Assembly: GCF_003003795.1 (NCBI RefSeq)
Contig: NZ_PVWK01000031.1
Coordinates: forward strand, 93,124-157,123
From: Stenomitos frigidus ULC18
GTDB lineage: Bacteria > Cyanobacteriota > Cyanobacteriia > Leptolyngbyales > Leptolyngbyaceae
Length of the DNA: 64,000 nucleotides
Reading direction: 5' to 3'
The notes under the pieces were generated by a model, which saw only the letters and a program-made list of their open reading frames with translations, made no database searches and was not told where the DNA came from. Of the stretch, positions 17,727 to 27,511 are shown one piece after another; within the stretch, counting starts at the first letter, position 1; the number at the start of each line of letters is the position of its first letter. The translations under genes were made by a program, and so were the position numbers.

Positions 17727-17789
17727 TAGGGGCAGGGTTTGCCAGAGTCTTTTCCTCTAGAAATTAACTTTATGTCAAACCTGCCCCTA
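17727..17789. repeat. Long-arm inverted repeat downstream of ndhD
   Basis: Arms 17727-17741 (TAGGGGCAGGGTTTG) and 17776-17789 pair over 14 bases with one bulge. It could protect the ndhD 3' end or be a palindromic repeat element. Confidence 0.5.
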
Positions 17790-17859
17790 TAGGCGTTTTG
17801 TCGACTTGAAATCTCCTTGAGCGATCGCTGCAATTAATTTTTACAGATTTAAAGCCGCA

Positions 17860-19485
17860 TTAAACCCGCTCAAGCGCTGGCGCTTTCAACAGATCGAGCG
17901 CTGGCGCTTTCAATACCTTCAGACCCAGCGATTGCAGAATGGCTGTTTCAGTTGAGGCTTTTTGTGCCAAAGACGGAACCTGTTCTCGGAGTCGAGCTGT
18001 CACCTGCTGCGTCTTCGCATCATAGATCTGGGTTAAGAGCTTGGGATAGAAGCCAATCCCAATGATGGGCACCAACAAGGCAGAGATGATGAACACCTCA
18101 CGAGGCTCTGCATCGACCAGCACTTCATGAGAGGTAAGGGTTTTATTCTCGGGACCGTAGAAGATCTCACGCAGCATCGACAGCAAATAAATGGGCGTGA
18201 GAATAACGCCAACGGCTGCCAGCAAAACCACCAGAACTTTGAAGGGTGGGGCGTAGGCATCACTTGTAGCAAAGCCAACGAACACCATTAGTTCTGCTAC
18301 AAAACCACTCATCCCAGGCAACGCCAGAGAGGCGAGAGAACACGCTGTGAACATGGAAAAAATCTTGGGCATCTTTTGACCGACACCACCCATTTCGTCC
18401 AGCATCAACGTGTGGGTGCGATCGTAGGTTGCTCCTACTAGGAAAAACAAGCTGGCACCAATTAAGCCATGCGACACCATCTGTAGCACGGCACCACTCA
18501 AGCCCAAATCAGTGAATGACGCAATGCCGATCAGCACAAACCCCATATGCGAAATCGAAGAATAGGCAATCTTGCGCTTGAGGTTTCGCTGAGCAAACGA
18601 TGTGAGCGCTGCATAGATGATATTGACCACACCCAGAATGACGAGTGCGGGTGCCACGGTAGCATGTGCAGCAGGCAACATTTCTGCGTTCATGCGGATG
18701 AGTGCATAACCGCCCATCTTCAGCAAAATGCCTGCCAACAGCATGTGCACAGGAGCAGTTGCCTCACCATGAGCATCGGGCAACCAGGTGTGCAGTGGAA
18801 TAATCGGCAACTTCACCGCGTAGGCAATCAAAAACCCTGTATAAAGCCAAAGCTGCAACGTCAGCGGGAAATCTTTGTGCAAGAGCGCTTGCATATCAAA
18901 GGTGACCGTATCACCGTAGAACGCCATTGCTAAAGCAGACAACAAGATAAACAGCGATCCTCCAGCCGTATAGAGGATGAATTTCGTTGCAGCATACTGA
19001 CGCTTCTTACCGCCCCAAATCGACAGCAGCAAATAAATGGGGATCAGTTCGAGTTCCCACGCCAGGAAAAATAGCAGCATATCTTGTACAGCAAAGACAG
19101 CAATTTGTCCGCCGTACATCGTCAACAGTAGAAAGTAGAACAACCGTGGTTTCAAGGTTACAGGCCAAGCAGCCAGGGTCGCCAGAGTCGTGATAAAGCC
19201 CGTCAGCAAAATTAGCGGCATCGACAAGCCATCGGCTCCAACCGACCACTTCAGGTCAAGCTGAGGCACCCAGGAGTAGCTCTCAAAGAGCTGCATTCCT
19301 GCGCTAGAGAAGTCGTAATAGCTGTAAAAGGCGTAAACCAGAATGGCAAAATCGATCAGCCCAATGACTAAGGCATACCAGCGAACTGTCTTGCCATCCT
19401 TATCGGGAAGGAACGGAATCAACAGTGCCGCTGCGATCGGAAACAAGATGCTAGTCGTTAGCCAGGGGAAATTAGCGGTAAGCAT
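17860..19485 (-). CDS. ndhD: NAD(P)H-quinone oxidoreductase subunit 4 (NdhD)
   Basis: 541 residues, a polytopic antiporter-like subunit of NDH-1 in the thylakoid membrane. Motifs include [31 protein letters not shown] with its key Glu, [18 protein letters not shown] and [12 protein letters not shown]. It resembles the NdhD1 type of the respiratory NDH-1L complex. The extreme C-terminus carries an 8-residue tandem duplication ([16 protein letters not shown]), encoded by a 24-base DNA repeat near 17869-17917. ndhF lies upstream on the same strand with 278 bases between, so they may form one unit. Confidence 0.95.
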   Translation of the reverse strand: MLTANFPWLTTSILFPIAAALLIPFLPDKDGKTVRWYALVIGLIDFAILVYAFYSYYDFSSAGMQLFESYSWVPQLDLKWSVGADGLSMPLILLTGFITTLATLAAWPVTLKPRLFYFLLLTMYGGQIAVFAVQDMLLFFLAWELELIPIYLLLSIWGGKKRQYAATKFILYTAGGSLFILLSALAMAFYGDTVTFDMQALLHKDFPLTLQLWLYTGFLIAYAVKLPIIPLHTWLPDAHGEATAPVHMLLAGILLKMGGYALIRMNAEMLPAAHATVAPALVILGVVNIIYAALTSFAQRNLKRKIAYSSISHMGFVLIGIASFTDLGLSGAVLQMVSHGLIGASLFFLVGATYDRTHTLMLDEMGGVGQKMPKIFSMFTACSLASLALPGMSGFVAELMVFVGFATSDAYAPPFKVLVVLLAAVGVILTPIYLLSMLREIFYGPENKTLTSHEVLVDAEPREVFIISALLVPIIGIGFYPKLLTQIYDAKTQQVTARLREQVPSLAQKASTETAILQSLGLKVLKAPALDLLKAPALERV

Positions 19486-19763
19486 CAGTGACTAGTGGTT
19501 AATGGTTAGTCGTTGGTTGTTAGAACAGGTTTCTAAAGATGCCGGGCTGAGAGCCTAAACACCAGATTGCCGAAGCTCACTCTTACTAAGATGCTACTCA
19601 ACCGATCGGGCGCTGACCGTTCGGAGTTAGCCGTCTAAAGTCCAGGACAGTTGTTATTAGCTTCAAGCTGTCAGCTTCTAGAGTAGTGTATCTGCCTCTT
19701 ACCACTAACAACGAACAACTAACAACTTCTTAAGCTATGCCTGTTCTTAAGCGATGCCTGTTC
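19486..19763. other. ndhF-ndhD intergenic with short repeats
   Basis: Contains TTAG/TTGGTTG-type heptamers near 19495-19521 mirrored at 19700-19727, and a 17-base tandem repeat (CTTAAGCGATGCCTGTT) of about 2.5 units at 19729-19776 that runs over the ndhF stop codon. A promoter for ndhD could not be singled out. Confidence 0.5.
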
Positions 19764-21839
19764 TTAAGCGATGCCAGAGAAAATCACTAAACCCAGAACG
19801 GCAGCAAACACAATGAGCGCATAGAACTGGGCGCGACCATTCTCAAAGTACTTCAGCACTTCACCGGTCAACAGCGTCACTAAACCTGCCAAATTAACAA
19901 CGCCGTCCACCACTTTGTAGTCCACTTCCAGGACTTGACGGGCGATCCGTCGACTATTCAGTACAAAAACGTTGTAGTAGATGTCGTCGATGTACCACTT
20001 GTTTTTGGATAGCTCGTAGAGAGCAGGAACTCTAGCAGCGATAGCGGCTGGGTCGATCTTCTTCTGGGCGTACATCAATATCGCCAGCGAAATCCCCAGC
20101 AGCGAGATGCCGACCGAGCTACCCGCCATGACAAAGAACTCATTTAAATTCTCGCCTCCTTCGGCTGCCAATTCGACTATTTCACCGGGCGCATGAATGA
20201 AGCCTTCAAAGTAGTTCGCAAAGGGCGTACCGACGAGCCCAATGAGCATAGACGGGACTGCCAAGATGACCAGAGGCAACGTCATTGTAAACGGCGACTC
20301 ATGGGGGAACTCGCTGTGATGCTCATCGTGGTGCTCTTCAGCAGAACCGTGAGCCGTCTCTAACGTCAGTTCCTGAGAGTTCATCGCTCCGGGGCCGATC
20401 GAGAGACCCTGAGCCTGAAGTTGCTCTACTTTAATCGCTTGACGCACGATCGCGTCGTTGCCACGAAAGCCACCCTCAAACGTAGAGATATACATGCGGA
20501 ACATATAAAACGCAGTAATCCCTGCCGTCAGGTAACCAACACCCCACAGCACCGGATTCGCAGCAAAGGCATTACCCAAAATTTCGTCCTTCGACCAGAA
20601 CCCTGCAAACGGTGGAATGCCCGAAATCGCCAGGGTACCAATGAGGAAGGTAATCGCGGTGTAGGGCATATACTTCCGTAGCCCACCCATCAGCCGCATG
20701 TCCTGAGCGTAGGCCGGGTTGTGCCCAACAACGTGCTCCATGCCGTGAATGACCGAACCCGATCCTAAGAAAAGCATAGCCTTGAAGTAGGCATGGGTCA
20801 TCAGATGGAACATACCCGCGCTGTAAGACCCCACACCCATTGCCATCACCATGTAGCCCAGCTGAGACATCGTCGAGTACGCTAACCCTTTCTTAATGTC
20901 ATTCTGGGTGATAGCGATCGAGGCACCTAAAAAGGCCGTAAACGCTCCCGTATAAGCAATCACGTCCATCACAACAGGGATGCCTTCGAACACTGGAAAC
21001 ATCCGGGCAATCAAGAAAACGCCCGCTGCTACCATCGTCGCCGCGTGAATCAATGCTGAAATGGGAGTCGGACCTTCCATCGCATCTGGTAGCCAGACAT
21101 GGAGTGGGAACTGAGCCGACTTCGCCACCGGCCCCAAGAAAACCAAAATGGCAAACAGTGCTGCAAGCCCTCCGCTCAGAGCACCAGATTGCACTAAATC
21201 TTGCAGACGCTCGCCGATCGTCGCAAAATCAAAGCTGCGCGTTGACCAGTAGAGTCCCAAAATACCCAACAACAGACCGAAGTCACCCACTCGGTTCGTG
21301 ACGAACGCTTTTTGACAGGCATCGGCAGCCGCTTTGCGATCGAACCAGAAGCCAATGAGAAGGTAGGAACACATCCCCACCAATTCCCAAAAGACATAAA
21401 CCTGCACCAAATTGGGACTCACCACCAGCCCCAGCATCGAAGCGCTGAATAGGCTTAAGTAAGCGTAAAAGCGTACATAGCTTGGATCGTGTGCCATGTA
21501 GCCATCGGTATAAACCATGACGAGAAACGCTACCGTCGTCACAATCACCAGCATTAGAGCCGTGAGATGGTCAATGGTGTAACCCATGCTGAGATGAAAG
21601 TCGCCTGCTGATGCCCACTCAATCATTTGAGTGTAAGGGGCATGTCCGTTGATTTGACTCCACAGCAGCGAAGCAGAAAACGCCATCGCCACCCCAATCA
21701 GCGAGACGATGAAAATAGAGTTGACCTGTCGCAGCTGATTTGTCGCTTTGTTAAAAGAAATCAGACCCAAGCCGACAATCATTGCACCAGCCAGCGGCAG
21801 TACTGGAATCAGCCAGGCGTACTGATAAATCGCTTCCAT
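19764..21839 (-). CDS. ndhF: NAD(P)H-quinone oxidoreductase subunit 5 (NdhF)
   Basis: 691 residues, near the usual NdhF1 length. ATG at 21839. Motifs include SMGYTIDHLTALMLV, FWELVGMCSYLLIGFW, KSAQFPLHVWLPDAMEGPTPISALIHAATMV, GLAYSTMSQLGYM and MTHAYFKAMLFLGSG, all typical of the proton-pumping subunit 5 with its long lateral helix at the C-terminus. A His/Glu-rich loop (HGSAEEHHDEHHSE) lies near residue 500. It is part of thylakoid NDH-1, in respiration and cyclic electron flow. Its 3' end overlaps a 17-base tandem repeat. Confidence 0.96.
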   Translation of the reverse strand: MEAIYQYAWLIPVLPLAGAMIVGLGLISFNKATNQLRQVNSIFIVSLIGVAMAFSASLLWSQINGHAPYTQMIEWASAGDFHLSMGYTIDHLTALMLVIVTTVAFLVMVYTDGYMAHDPSYVRFYAYLSLFSASMLGLVVSPNLVQVYVFWELVGMCSYLLIGFWFDRKAAADACQKAFVTNRVGDFGLLLGILGLYWSTRSFDFATIGERLQDLVQSGALSGGLAALFAILVFLGPVAKSAQFPLHVWLPDAMEGPTPISALIHAATMVAAGVFLIARMFPVFEGIPVVMDVIAYTGAFTAFLGASIAITQNDIKKGLAYSTMSQLGYMVMAMGVGSYSAGMFHLMTHAYFKAMLFLGSGSVIHGMEHVVGHNPAYAQDMRLMGGLRKYMPYTAITFLIGTLAISGIPPFAGFWSKDEILGNAFAANPVLWGVGYLTAGITAFYMFRMYISTFEGGFRGNDAIVRQAIKVEQLQAQGLSIGPGAMNSQELTLETAHGSAEEHHDEHHSEFPHESPFTMTLPLVILAVPSMLIGLVGTPFANYFEGFIHAPGEIVELAAEGGENLNEFFVMAGSSVGISLLGISLAILMYAQKKIDPAAIAARVPALYELSKNKWYIDDIYYNVFVLNSRRIARQVLEVDYKVVDGVVNLAGLVTLLTGEVLKYFENGRAQFYALIVFAAVLGLVIFSGIA

Positions 21840-22368
21840 TGCTCATGCCTATGGTTAAAGTTCTTCACTTGGTTGGGAAAACCGTTTACATTGTGACACA
21901 CGCTTAACAGGAAACTGTCAGGTACGAACACAACATTCCAGTATTTCTACGGCTTATCATTCCCACAATCGCGATCGATCGCATCTGCAGAAGGGTAGGG
22001 TTCATTAGCGATTGAGCCCAGAGCCATTGAGTCTAGGAACCCTACTCATGCCACATCAGTGGACTCTTACAGCAATTTTCGTTTAAATAAGCCACATCAA
22101 CTTAGTCTCGCCCACGCCTGCGAACAAGATGTAAGTGCAAAGCACTCGCTCCGCGTTTCTTTTATGCCGTAAGGCTTTACGCACTGTGGCTGACCCATTT
22201 GCAAACGGCTGTCAATCGTTCTGAGTCTTGCAGAGACAGGGTCGTTTAGATGAGGAGCGACTTTTTGGAGGAGTAAAAATATAAAGCTTTGTCCAGAAAA
22301 AAGCCGTATACGAAAGTAGACGCGCCCCCAAGATCGACGCACCTTAATGGTTTCTAAAGCCCTCAGCG
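21840..22368. other. Intergenic upstream of ndhF holding a MITE-like copy
   Basis: Should hold the ndhF promoter (minus strand), not resolved here. An inverted repeat GTAGGGTTC/GAACCCTAC spans 21995-22045, and the MITE-like copy A follows at 22066-22215. Confidence 0.4.
22066..22215 (+). mobile_element. MITE-like element, copy A
   Basis: About 150 bases bounded by CTTACAGC and a degraded GCTGTCAA. The outer parts (AATAAGCCACATCAACT and GCACTGTGGCTGA, then CCATTTGCAAACGGCTGT) match the reverse complement of 26484-26594. The centre is about 40 bases longer than in copy B. It has no coding capacity and is likely mobilised in trans. Confidence 0.65.
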
Positions 22369-22728
22369 TTAGCTGCGCTCAGACGAAATCGTTTCAGGCT
22401 GAATCTTAGAGGAGGACGGATTGACCAGCACTCTCTGCAACTCTGCCCAGAGATCGTCTCGACGATGAAACCCTTCTAGCCGATGCAGCACCTCGCCCCC
22501 TTCAAAGAGAAGAATCGTGGGTAAAGTGGTGATGCGATAGCGGCTTGATAATTTAAGGTTTTCATCGGCATTGATCCCAACGAGCTTAAACTGCTTCCCC
22601 CATTCCGCTTGAAAGCGCGCTAAAAGGGGTTCAATCATCTTGCAAGGACCACACCAGGGTGCCCCAAAATGCACGACGACAGGCGTAGGAGATGCCAAAA
22701 CTTCTTCTACAAAGGTTTGTTCGCCCAT
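22369..22728 (-). CDS. Thioredoxin family protein
   Basis: 119 residues. The active site WCGPC (Cys26, Cys29) and the cis-Pro segment ITTLPTILLFEGGE are intact, as is the buried Asp region INADEN. It should act as a cytosolic dithiol reductant. The C-terminal tail of about 15 residues (SSSKIQPETISSERS) is extra to the fold. It lies 55 bases downstream of the Z-ISO-like gene on the same strand, which may couple them. Which thioredoxin class (m-, x- or y-like) cannot be settled by eye. Confidence 0.9.
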   Translation of the reverse strand: MGEQTFVEEVLASPTPVVVHFGAPWCGPCKMIEPLLARFQAEWGKQFKLVGINADENLKLSSRYRITTLPTILLFEGGEVLHRLEGFHRRDDLWAELQRVLVNPSSSKIQPETISSERS

Positions 22729-22783
22729 TGCAGGTTTATCATTCCTTAATGATTAGATGCTTAATATTTACCTTGGGATCATC

Positions 22784-23497
22784 CTACCAGCCAACGCTAC
22801 TTGTTGCACGGATCAAAAAGGGATGTGCCCACCAAAAAAGTAGAACAAAACCAGCAACACCTAAATAGGCAGGACGAATAAATTCTTGTAGGTGGAGCGC
22901 TTGCTGACCCTCGATGATCGCCTGAAAGGGCACCAACGAGGTTCTCGCTTTGACAACTGCAAAGGCATCACCATAACGCGAAAGCAAGCGACGATCGCCA
23001 TGCCAAACGCCAAACAAATGGTGCATGATTAACCCGATTGAGGTCACGACCATAAATGATGTTCCCAGCCATAGCGTATGGGCAACACACCAAATCACTT
23101 GACCCACCATTTGTGGATGCCGTGTAATGCGGATGATGCCAGTCTCGTAAAGATGGACTTCAGGCTTTTGGATCGCTGCCACTTCTAGCAGATTGAACGT
23201 AGCTGGATAAAGGAAGAGAAAGGAGATTGCCGATAAGATCCAAACCGTTGTCTGCACACCGGGTGCCCCTTGCAACTGCCACAGTTGCTTACCGTCGTAG
23301 CGGTGATTGAAAAAGTAAATAATCAGCACCACTGCCAGGCTTAAACTCACCAGCGCAAACAGAACCCGATAAAGCCGGGGACCGATCTGCTTTTCGCCCC
23401 AAGGACGCAACGCTGCCAGACCACTGTGGGCGATCGCAAAACTCAACAGCAACCCCAACATAATCCAATGGCTCGGTGTCAACCAGTCGAAAGACAT
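22784..23497 (-). CDS. NnrU-family membrane protein, probable 15-cis-zeta-carotene isomerase
   Basis: 237 residues from ATG 23497; a TTG at 23524 would extend it by 9. Six or so hydrophobic segments, with the family signature RITRHPQMVGQVIWCVAHTL near residue 130-150 and SGLAALRPWGE near 34. NnrU/Z-ISO proteins are integral membrane, haem-dependent enzymes that isomerise 9,15,9'-tri-cis-zeta-carotene in plants and cyanobacteria. The conserved His in AHSG, RHPQM and AHTLWLG fit haem ligands. A carotenoid role is likely; the NnrU label alone would be noncommittal. Confidence 0.8.
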   Translation of the reverse strand: MSFDWLTPSHWIMLGLLLSFAIAHSGLAALRPWGEKQIGPRLYRVLFALVSLSLAVVLIIYFFNHRYDGKQLWQLQGAPGVQTTVWILSAISFLFLYPATFNLLEVAAIQKPEVHLYETGIIRITRHPQMVGQVIWCVAHTLWLGTSFMVVTSIGLIMHHLFGVWHGDRRLLSRYGDAFAVVKARTSLVPFQAIIEGQQALHLQEFIRPAYLGVAGFVLLFWWAHPFLIRATSSVGW

Positions 23498-23603
23498 AAG
23501 CACCAGTAGAGGAACAACGATCAAACGCTAATCTACCATCTTATCGCTTCTGCCCTTTCCATTTGCCCCATCGCTTTGCCGCCTCCCTTTCCCCTTGCCT
23601 GAC

Positions 23604-25616
23604 TCAGAACACAAGGCCCACATCTAACTGTCGTAAGTCGATTGTATAGAGGGCTCCCTCACCATTGCCCCAGGTAGCAATGAGCAGCCCATAGGGTTCA
23701 AGCACGGCAATCGCTGTGGGACTGGCCGGTCCTGCAAAGCGTCCAGTAACCCGACCACAACGGTCTAACAGGACAATCTGCCCATCTGCCGCCATCAAAA
23801 CGTAACCCCAAGACGCTGATGCTACAAAAATCGGCACAATGTCTACCCCAATGCGCAGGAGTTTGAGGGGCTTCAAACTAATGAGTAATACTGAGTGGGT
23901 ATGTCCTGGTTCCAATGCCACTATGTGATATGGAGTTTCGCTGTCAACAACCTGGCGCAAAGGCACCGGTAAACTGAAGGCGCTAACAGCATCCCCTCGA
24001 CGAGTAAAAATTTCTAGCAGTACGCCAGTGATGTACGAATGGGTGCCCTGATCGACAATGTGGGAGAAGGCAACAACATAGCGTGAGTCTGCGATCGCCA
24101 AATGAAATGGAGGCGCAGTCAGGCAGGGGGAATGAATGGCACTACCGCTGCGACTACCACTACTACTGCTGCGACTACCAGGTTTAAGCGCTTGCATCTG
24201 CGACAAATTCCAGAAGCCCAAAGCGCTGGTCACTTTGTCAGGCTCTAGCACTGCTACTGCCATCCAACGCCCTTGTGCGTCAATGGCAGCAAGGAAGTCT
24301 CGGCTAAATTCAGCAACCAGCTCAGGCACTGCATGTTGTAACGGCACGATCGTACTTGCTGCATGTTGCTGAGCCATCTGAGTGTGCTGCGCCACACCTT
24401 GCTGGAACAACTCGATCGGAAAACGATAGATCGAGCGTTGCGTCATCGCAAAGCAACCTTGAGAGCGGACTAGTAGCTTTTTGACCGCTTTGGGTAACCG
24501 CACGGAGGCTAAGCTCGATCGTCCCTCATTCTCCAAGGGAACCGCCCCAGCAGCCCAAAAACCTCCTGGATAAGTCCGGCAACCAATGTAGCGCCTGCAA
24601 ACCTGATAGACCTGCTCATGCTTTTCACCCAAGCCACCTCCAGCCAAGGTTGATGGGTTAGTAGCCACAGTAAGTATAGGAACTGTAACTAACTGTTGCA
24701 CTTCAGCCTGTAGCGCATCCTTTTGCACAGATCGGCACACACTACTGGGTAAGGTGAGGGGCGATCGCAGTAACCTCGAATCTGCCCATGTCTGCTCAAG
24801 TTCAAGCTGTGCAGCGTTTGCAGCCACTTGCACCGCTGCCACCATTTGTGCGGCAGATTGGAACCGTCGTGCTGGCAGTTTTTGTAAGGCCGTGAGAATC
24901 ACCGCTTGAAGTGCAGTCGGAATCGTTGCAGGAATTTTAACCGGCTGATTGAGGTGCGCAGACATCATGGCGGCGGGCACGCCAGAAAACGGTCGATGAC
25001 CTGCCAGCAATTCAAACAGCATAATCCCGACAGCATACAGATCCGATTTGACAGAGTACTGCCCATAAAACCGTTCGGGAGCCATGTAGGCAGGTGAACC
25101 CGTGTTACCACTAGCGTCGCCTAAGCTTTCTTGGTGTAAATGGGCAATACCAAAATCAGACACGCGAGCCGTCCAACCATCTGCTTGCAACGTCAGCAGA
25201 ATATTTTCTGGTTTGATGTCGCAATGTACGATGCCACGGCTGTGAGCATGGTCTAGTCCCAACAGCACATCGACAGTTAATTTCAAGCACTGAACCGGAT
25301 GTAACTGTATCTCTTCTTCCATCAAACCACGTAAGGTGCCACCCTCGCAGTAATCCATAACGAGATAGCGCCCCGTCGGCGTATGCTCTAGGGCGTGACA
25401 GGTCACAATGTTGGCATGCTGCAAACTCAGCAGAAAACGTAGTTCACGCAAGAACTTATGAGTGGGAAACCGATACTTATCGAGCTCTTTGAGCGCAACA
25501 AGGCGACCCGTTTTGCGATGACTGGCGCAGTAAACTCGTCCAAACTGCCCCTGCCCCACTAGTCCCAACAGTCGATATTTTGAACGCTTTAACTCTCTTA
25601 CAAGAAGGTATGACAC
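23604..25616 (-). CDS. spkG: Serine/threonine protein kinase, SpkG-like (PAP operon)
   Basis: 670 residues starting at GTG 25616; an in-frame TAA just upstream leaves no longer option. The kinase domain (about 14-270) has GQGQFGRVY, the ATP-binding Lys in VALKEL, the catalytic loop HCDIKPEN (Cys in place of the HRD Arg), DFGIAH and MAPERFYG. The remaining 400 residues are beta-rich and Ser-rich (SRSSSSGSRSGSA) without a transmembrane helix, perhaps a propeller-like sensor. In Synechocystis the last gene of the slr0144-slr0152 operon is spkG, and this gene follows the same neighbours, which supports orthology. Confidence 0.85.
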   Translation of the reverse strand: MSYLLVRELKRSKYRLLGLVGQGQFGRVYCASHRKTGRLVALKELDKYRFPTHKFLRELRFLLSLQHANIVTCHALEHTPTGRYLVMDYCEGGTLRGLMEEEIQLHPVQCLKLTVDVLLGLDHAHSRGIVHCDIKPENILLTLQADGWTARVSDFGIAHLHQESLGDASGNTGSPAYMAPERFYGQYSVKSDLYAVGIMLFELLAGHRPFSGVPAAMMSAHLNQPVKIPATIPTALQAVILTALQKLPARRFQSAAQMVAAVQVAANAAQLELEQTWADSRLLRSPLTLPSSVCRSVQKDALQAEVQQLVTVPILTVATNPSTLAGGGLGEKHEQVYQVCRRYIGCRTYPGGFWAAGAVPLENEGRSSLASVRLPKAVKKLLVRSQGCFAMTQRSIYRFPIELFQQGVAQHTQMAQQHAASTIVPLQHAVPELVAEFSRDFLAAIDAQGRWMAVAVLEPDKVTSALGFWNLSQMQALKPGSRSSSSGSRSGSAIHSPCLTAPPFHLAIADSRYVVAFSHIVDQGTHSYITGVLLEIFTRRGDAVSAFSLPVPLRQVVDSETPYHIVALEPGHTHSVLLISLKPLKLLRIGVDIVPIFVASASWGYVLMAADGQIVLLDRCGRVTGRFAGPASPTAIAVLEPYGLLIATWGNGEGALYTIDLRQLDVGLVF

Positions 25617-25772
25617 ATCATGAAATTAATAGCTGACGTTTTTCTTCTTAGTAATTAATCACTATACTTTTGTTCTAAAAGCAAAAATAATAGAACACTC
25701 CTTATTTTTAGTTTGAAGCGAACTCACGCAACTGAACTTGAAGCTAATAACTGTCAGCATCAGCCTCCAACG

Positions 25773-26429
25773 CTAGGCACAAAGCTTCTGTAGAATAGAG
25801 TCGTGATCTAAGCGATTTTCAATCATCGTTTCTGCGGGCTGTAAGCGATTGGTTAAGCCTAATAGAAAGCGGTTGTGCTCTGCACCTAATGATTCGCAGG
25901 TTGTTTGTATACAGTGCAGCTCGCGCCCAGTTAACTGACTGAAAAACGCACTCAAAACGCCCGCTTCGAGGGAACAGGAAGGTGCTTCACCTTGAGGCGC
26001 TTGGCTAGCGAAAGGAGAGCCTGACGTTTTAATGGTGAGAAAGCCTCGGTGCTGGTGTGACTGGTCTAACTCGATTTTGCCCCAACCATAAGCGACCCAA
26101 CAGGATTGCAGGCTGTTGAGAAACTCCAGCATTGACATGTCGGCTAGAGCCGTACCGTAGTAGTCAGTTAGCTCTTCACGAAAGCGTGTATAAAAGTTTT
26201 TGCCCCACCAGCGTCCACAGTTGAACAACACCAGTCGTGCGGCACAACCTGTTTCTTTTTGTAGCCCTGCATAGATTGCCTGGATGAGGGTTTCGGGAAG
26301 TGCGAGCAAGCGATCGCCGCGACGATTCTCCAACAAGCCCATTTCCAGGTCCCCCTGCACATAGGCATCGACGGCAAAGTAGTTACCAGGAACGCGGTTA
26401 TTTGTTAATAAATCGGCGACAGAAATCAT
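25773..26429 (-). CDS. V4R-domain protein, Slr0147-like (PAP operon)
   Basis: 218 residues. The C-terminal V4R (4-vinyl reductase-like) domain is seen in SCWVAYGWGKIELD, GVLSAFFSQLTGRELHCIQTTC and SLGAEHNRFLLG. Compared with the other V4R protein of this cluster the third metal-type Cys (YCKF) is replaced (HNRF), so any metal site is incomplete. V4R domains are thought to bind small tetrapyrrole-like or hydrocarbon ligands. Order and neighbours match slr0147 of the photosystem II assembly proficiency operon. A MITE-like element sits upstream, between it and the phycobilisome-fold gene. Confidence 0.82.
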   Translation of the reverse strand: MISVADLLTNNRVPGNYFAVDAYVQGDLEMGLLENRRGDRLLALPETLIQAIYAGLQKETGCAARLVLFNCGRWWGKNFYTRFREELTDYYGTALADMSMLEFLNSLQSCWVAYGWGKIELDQSHQHRGFLTIKTSGSPFASQAPQGEAPSCSLEAGVLSAFFSQLTGRELHCIQTTCESLGAEHNRFLLGLTNRLQPAETMIENRLDHDSILQKLCA

Positions 26430-26483
26430 AGAGGAATACCAGGGAGTAATTTTGACTGGAAAGAGTTGAAGTGACTGTAGATC

Positions 26484-26594
26484 TTACAGCCGTTTGCAAA
26501 TGGATCAGCCACAGTGCGAACTTCTTGCTCGCAGGTGTGAGCGAGACGCTCATACTCAGTTGATGTGGCTTATTCAAACGACAATTGCTGTAAG
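26484..26594 (-). mobile_element. MITE-like element, copy B, inside the PAP operon
   Basis: 111 bases bounded by perfect CTTACAGC / GCTGTAAG ends; with flanking bases the terminal inverted repeat reads ATCTTACAGC over 10 bases (26482-26596). It is the inverted counterpart of copy A at 22066-22215, and no protein is encoded. The flanking TA-rich context would suit an IS630-type TA target, not proven. Confidence 0.7.
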
Positions 26595-26656
26595 ATATAG
26601 ATCATGGGCTCTCATTCAACATCCTGATCGGTCATCTTTAGTCGAGAACTACATGT

Positions 26657-27142
26657 TTAGTTCCCAGCAGCAGCAAGCGTCGGTGATTGCAGGATTGCCG
26701 TTTGCACTTTTGCAATGTATGGACCCAGCAGGTTGATCTGCTTAGCTGTGAGCGCTTGCGTCAGGCGTTGGTTGAGCAGGCGGAAAAGCGAAGTATCGAT
26801 TGCTTGGGTGTTGTGAATGCTGATCGTTGTCGTGAGCCAACTTAGTAGCCGCGACTGTACAAACGCTTCGTCGTTCAGCAACATGCCCATGGCAGAATAA
26901 CGCAGCAGCAGGAGAGCATTTTTAAGGCTGCGCTCTAAATTTTCAACTGGTTCATTCGGTAGCGTTGCTTCTAGTTGGTCTGCTACCTGCTGCATGATTT
27001 CGAGTTCGCGATCGCGCAACGTGCGGTACGCATCCAGTCGCTCAGGCAGTGAGTTGACGTATTGATTGATCACGCCTAGCTCTTCAGGCTTGAGATAACG
27101 ATGTTCAGCTTCGTCAAAGATCGTTTCGATTTGTGGGTGCAT
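26657..27142 (-). CDS. Phycobilisome-fold (globin-like) protein, Slr0146-like
   Basis: 161 residues. The segment LERSLKNALLLLRYSAMGMLLND with QSRLLSWLTTT resembles helices E-F of phycobiliproteins, though no chromophore Cys is present (the protein has no Cys that I can see). It is therefore not a pigmented antenna subunit. It stands between the Slr0145-like and V4R genes as slr0146 does in Synechocystis, where the operon supports photosystem II assembly. Binding to tetrapyrrole or to another phycobilisome-like partner is possible but unproven. Confidence 0.75.
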   Translation of the reverse strand: MHPQIETIFDEAEHRYLKPEELGVINQYVNSLPERLDAYRTLRDRELEIMQQVADQLEATLPNEPVENLERSLKNALLLLRYSAMGMLLNDEAFVQSRLLSWLTTTISIHNTQAIDTSLFRLLNQRLTQALTAKQINLLGPYIAKVQTAILQSPTLAAAGN

Positions 27143-27199
27143 ACACTTTATTAGGGATGAAGGATGAAGACTAAGTTGATTGAGACTTTAGCCTTTCCT

Positions 27200-27511
27200 T
27201 TAGAAAAGTCCAGAAAAGCCGTCTAGAGTGAGCTCGTCGGCAGCGGGCGGTGGCGTCGGTTGAACAGGCGTGGGAGCGGCGATCGCAATCCCGTCCCAAT
27301 TGACTGCAGCGAAGAATTGACAGACGCTCAGCTTAAGCTTTAGAGGGGCGTTGCCACCTTCACCTAAGCCCAGCTTGATTTCTTGAACAGCAGGTGCATA
27401 GTCTTCCCAATTAACGCCCGTGAAAAAGGTTCTTACGGAGTCTCGTTGCCATGGCTGAGCGGCAGGAAACGCTTTGGAACCATTGGTTTGGGGCAGAGTC
27501 AGCGTACTCAT
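27200..27511 (-). CDS. Slr0145-like small PAP-operon protein
   Basis: 103 residues. Two related motifs, VRTFFTGVNWEDYA and VCQFFAAVNWDGIA, form an internal repeat, with a Pro-rich linker (TPVQPTPPPAADE) before the C-terminal LDGFSGLF. Its ATG overlaps the stop of the upstream V4R gene in an ATGA arrangement, so translation is coupled. No enzyme motif is seen. Identity rests on the order of genes and on the FF..VNW repeat; function is unknown beyond the operon's link to photosystem II assembly. Confidence 0.7.
   Translation of the reverse strand: MSTLTLPQTNGSKAFPAAQPWQRDSVRTFFTGVNWEDYAPAVQEIKLGLGEGGNAPLKLKLSVCQFFAAVNWDGIAIAAPTPVQPTPPPAADELTLDGFSGLF

Larger units (their letters stand above)
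17449..17859. other. Intergenic with dispersed repeats
   Basis: No gene is seen. It contains copy 1 of a dispersed repeat (17597-17659) and an inverted repeat (17727-17789), both described separately. Confidence 0.5.

Noticed and set aside
22097..22342. 81-codon minus-strand ORF over the MITE-like copy A
   Set aside because: Lies within the repeat and is not kept in copy B.
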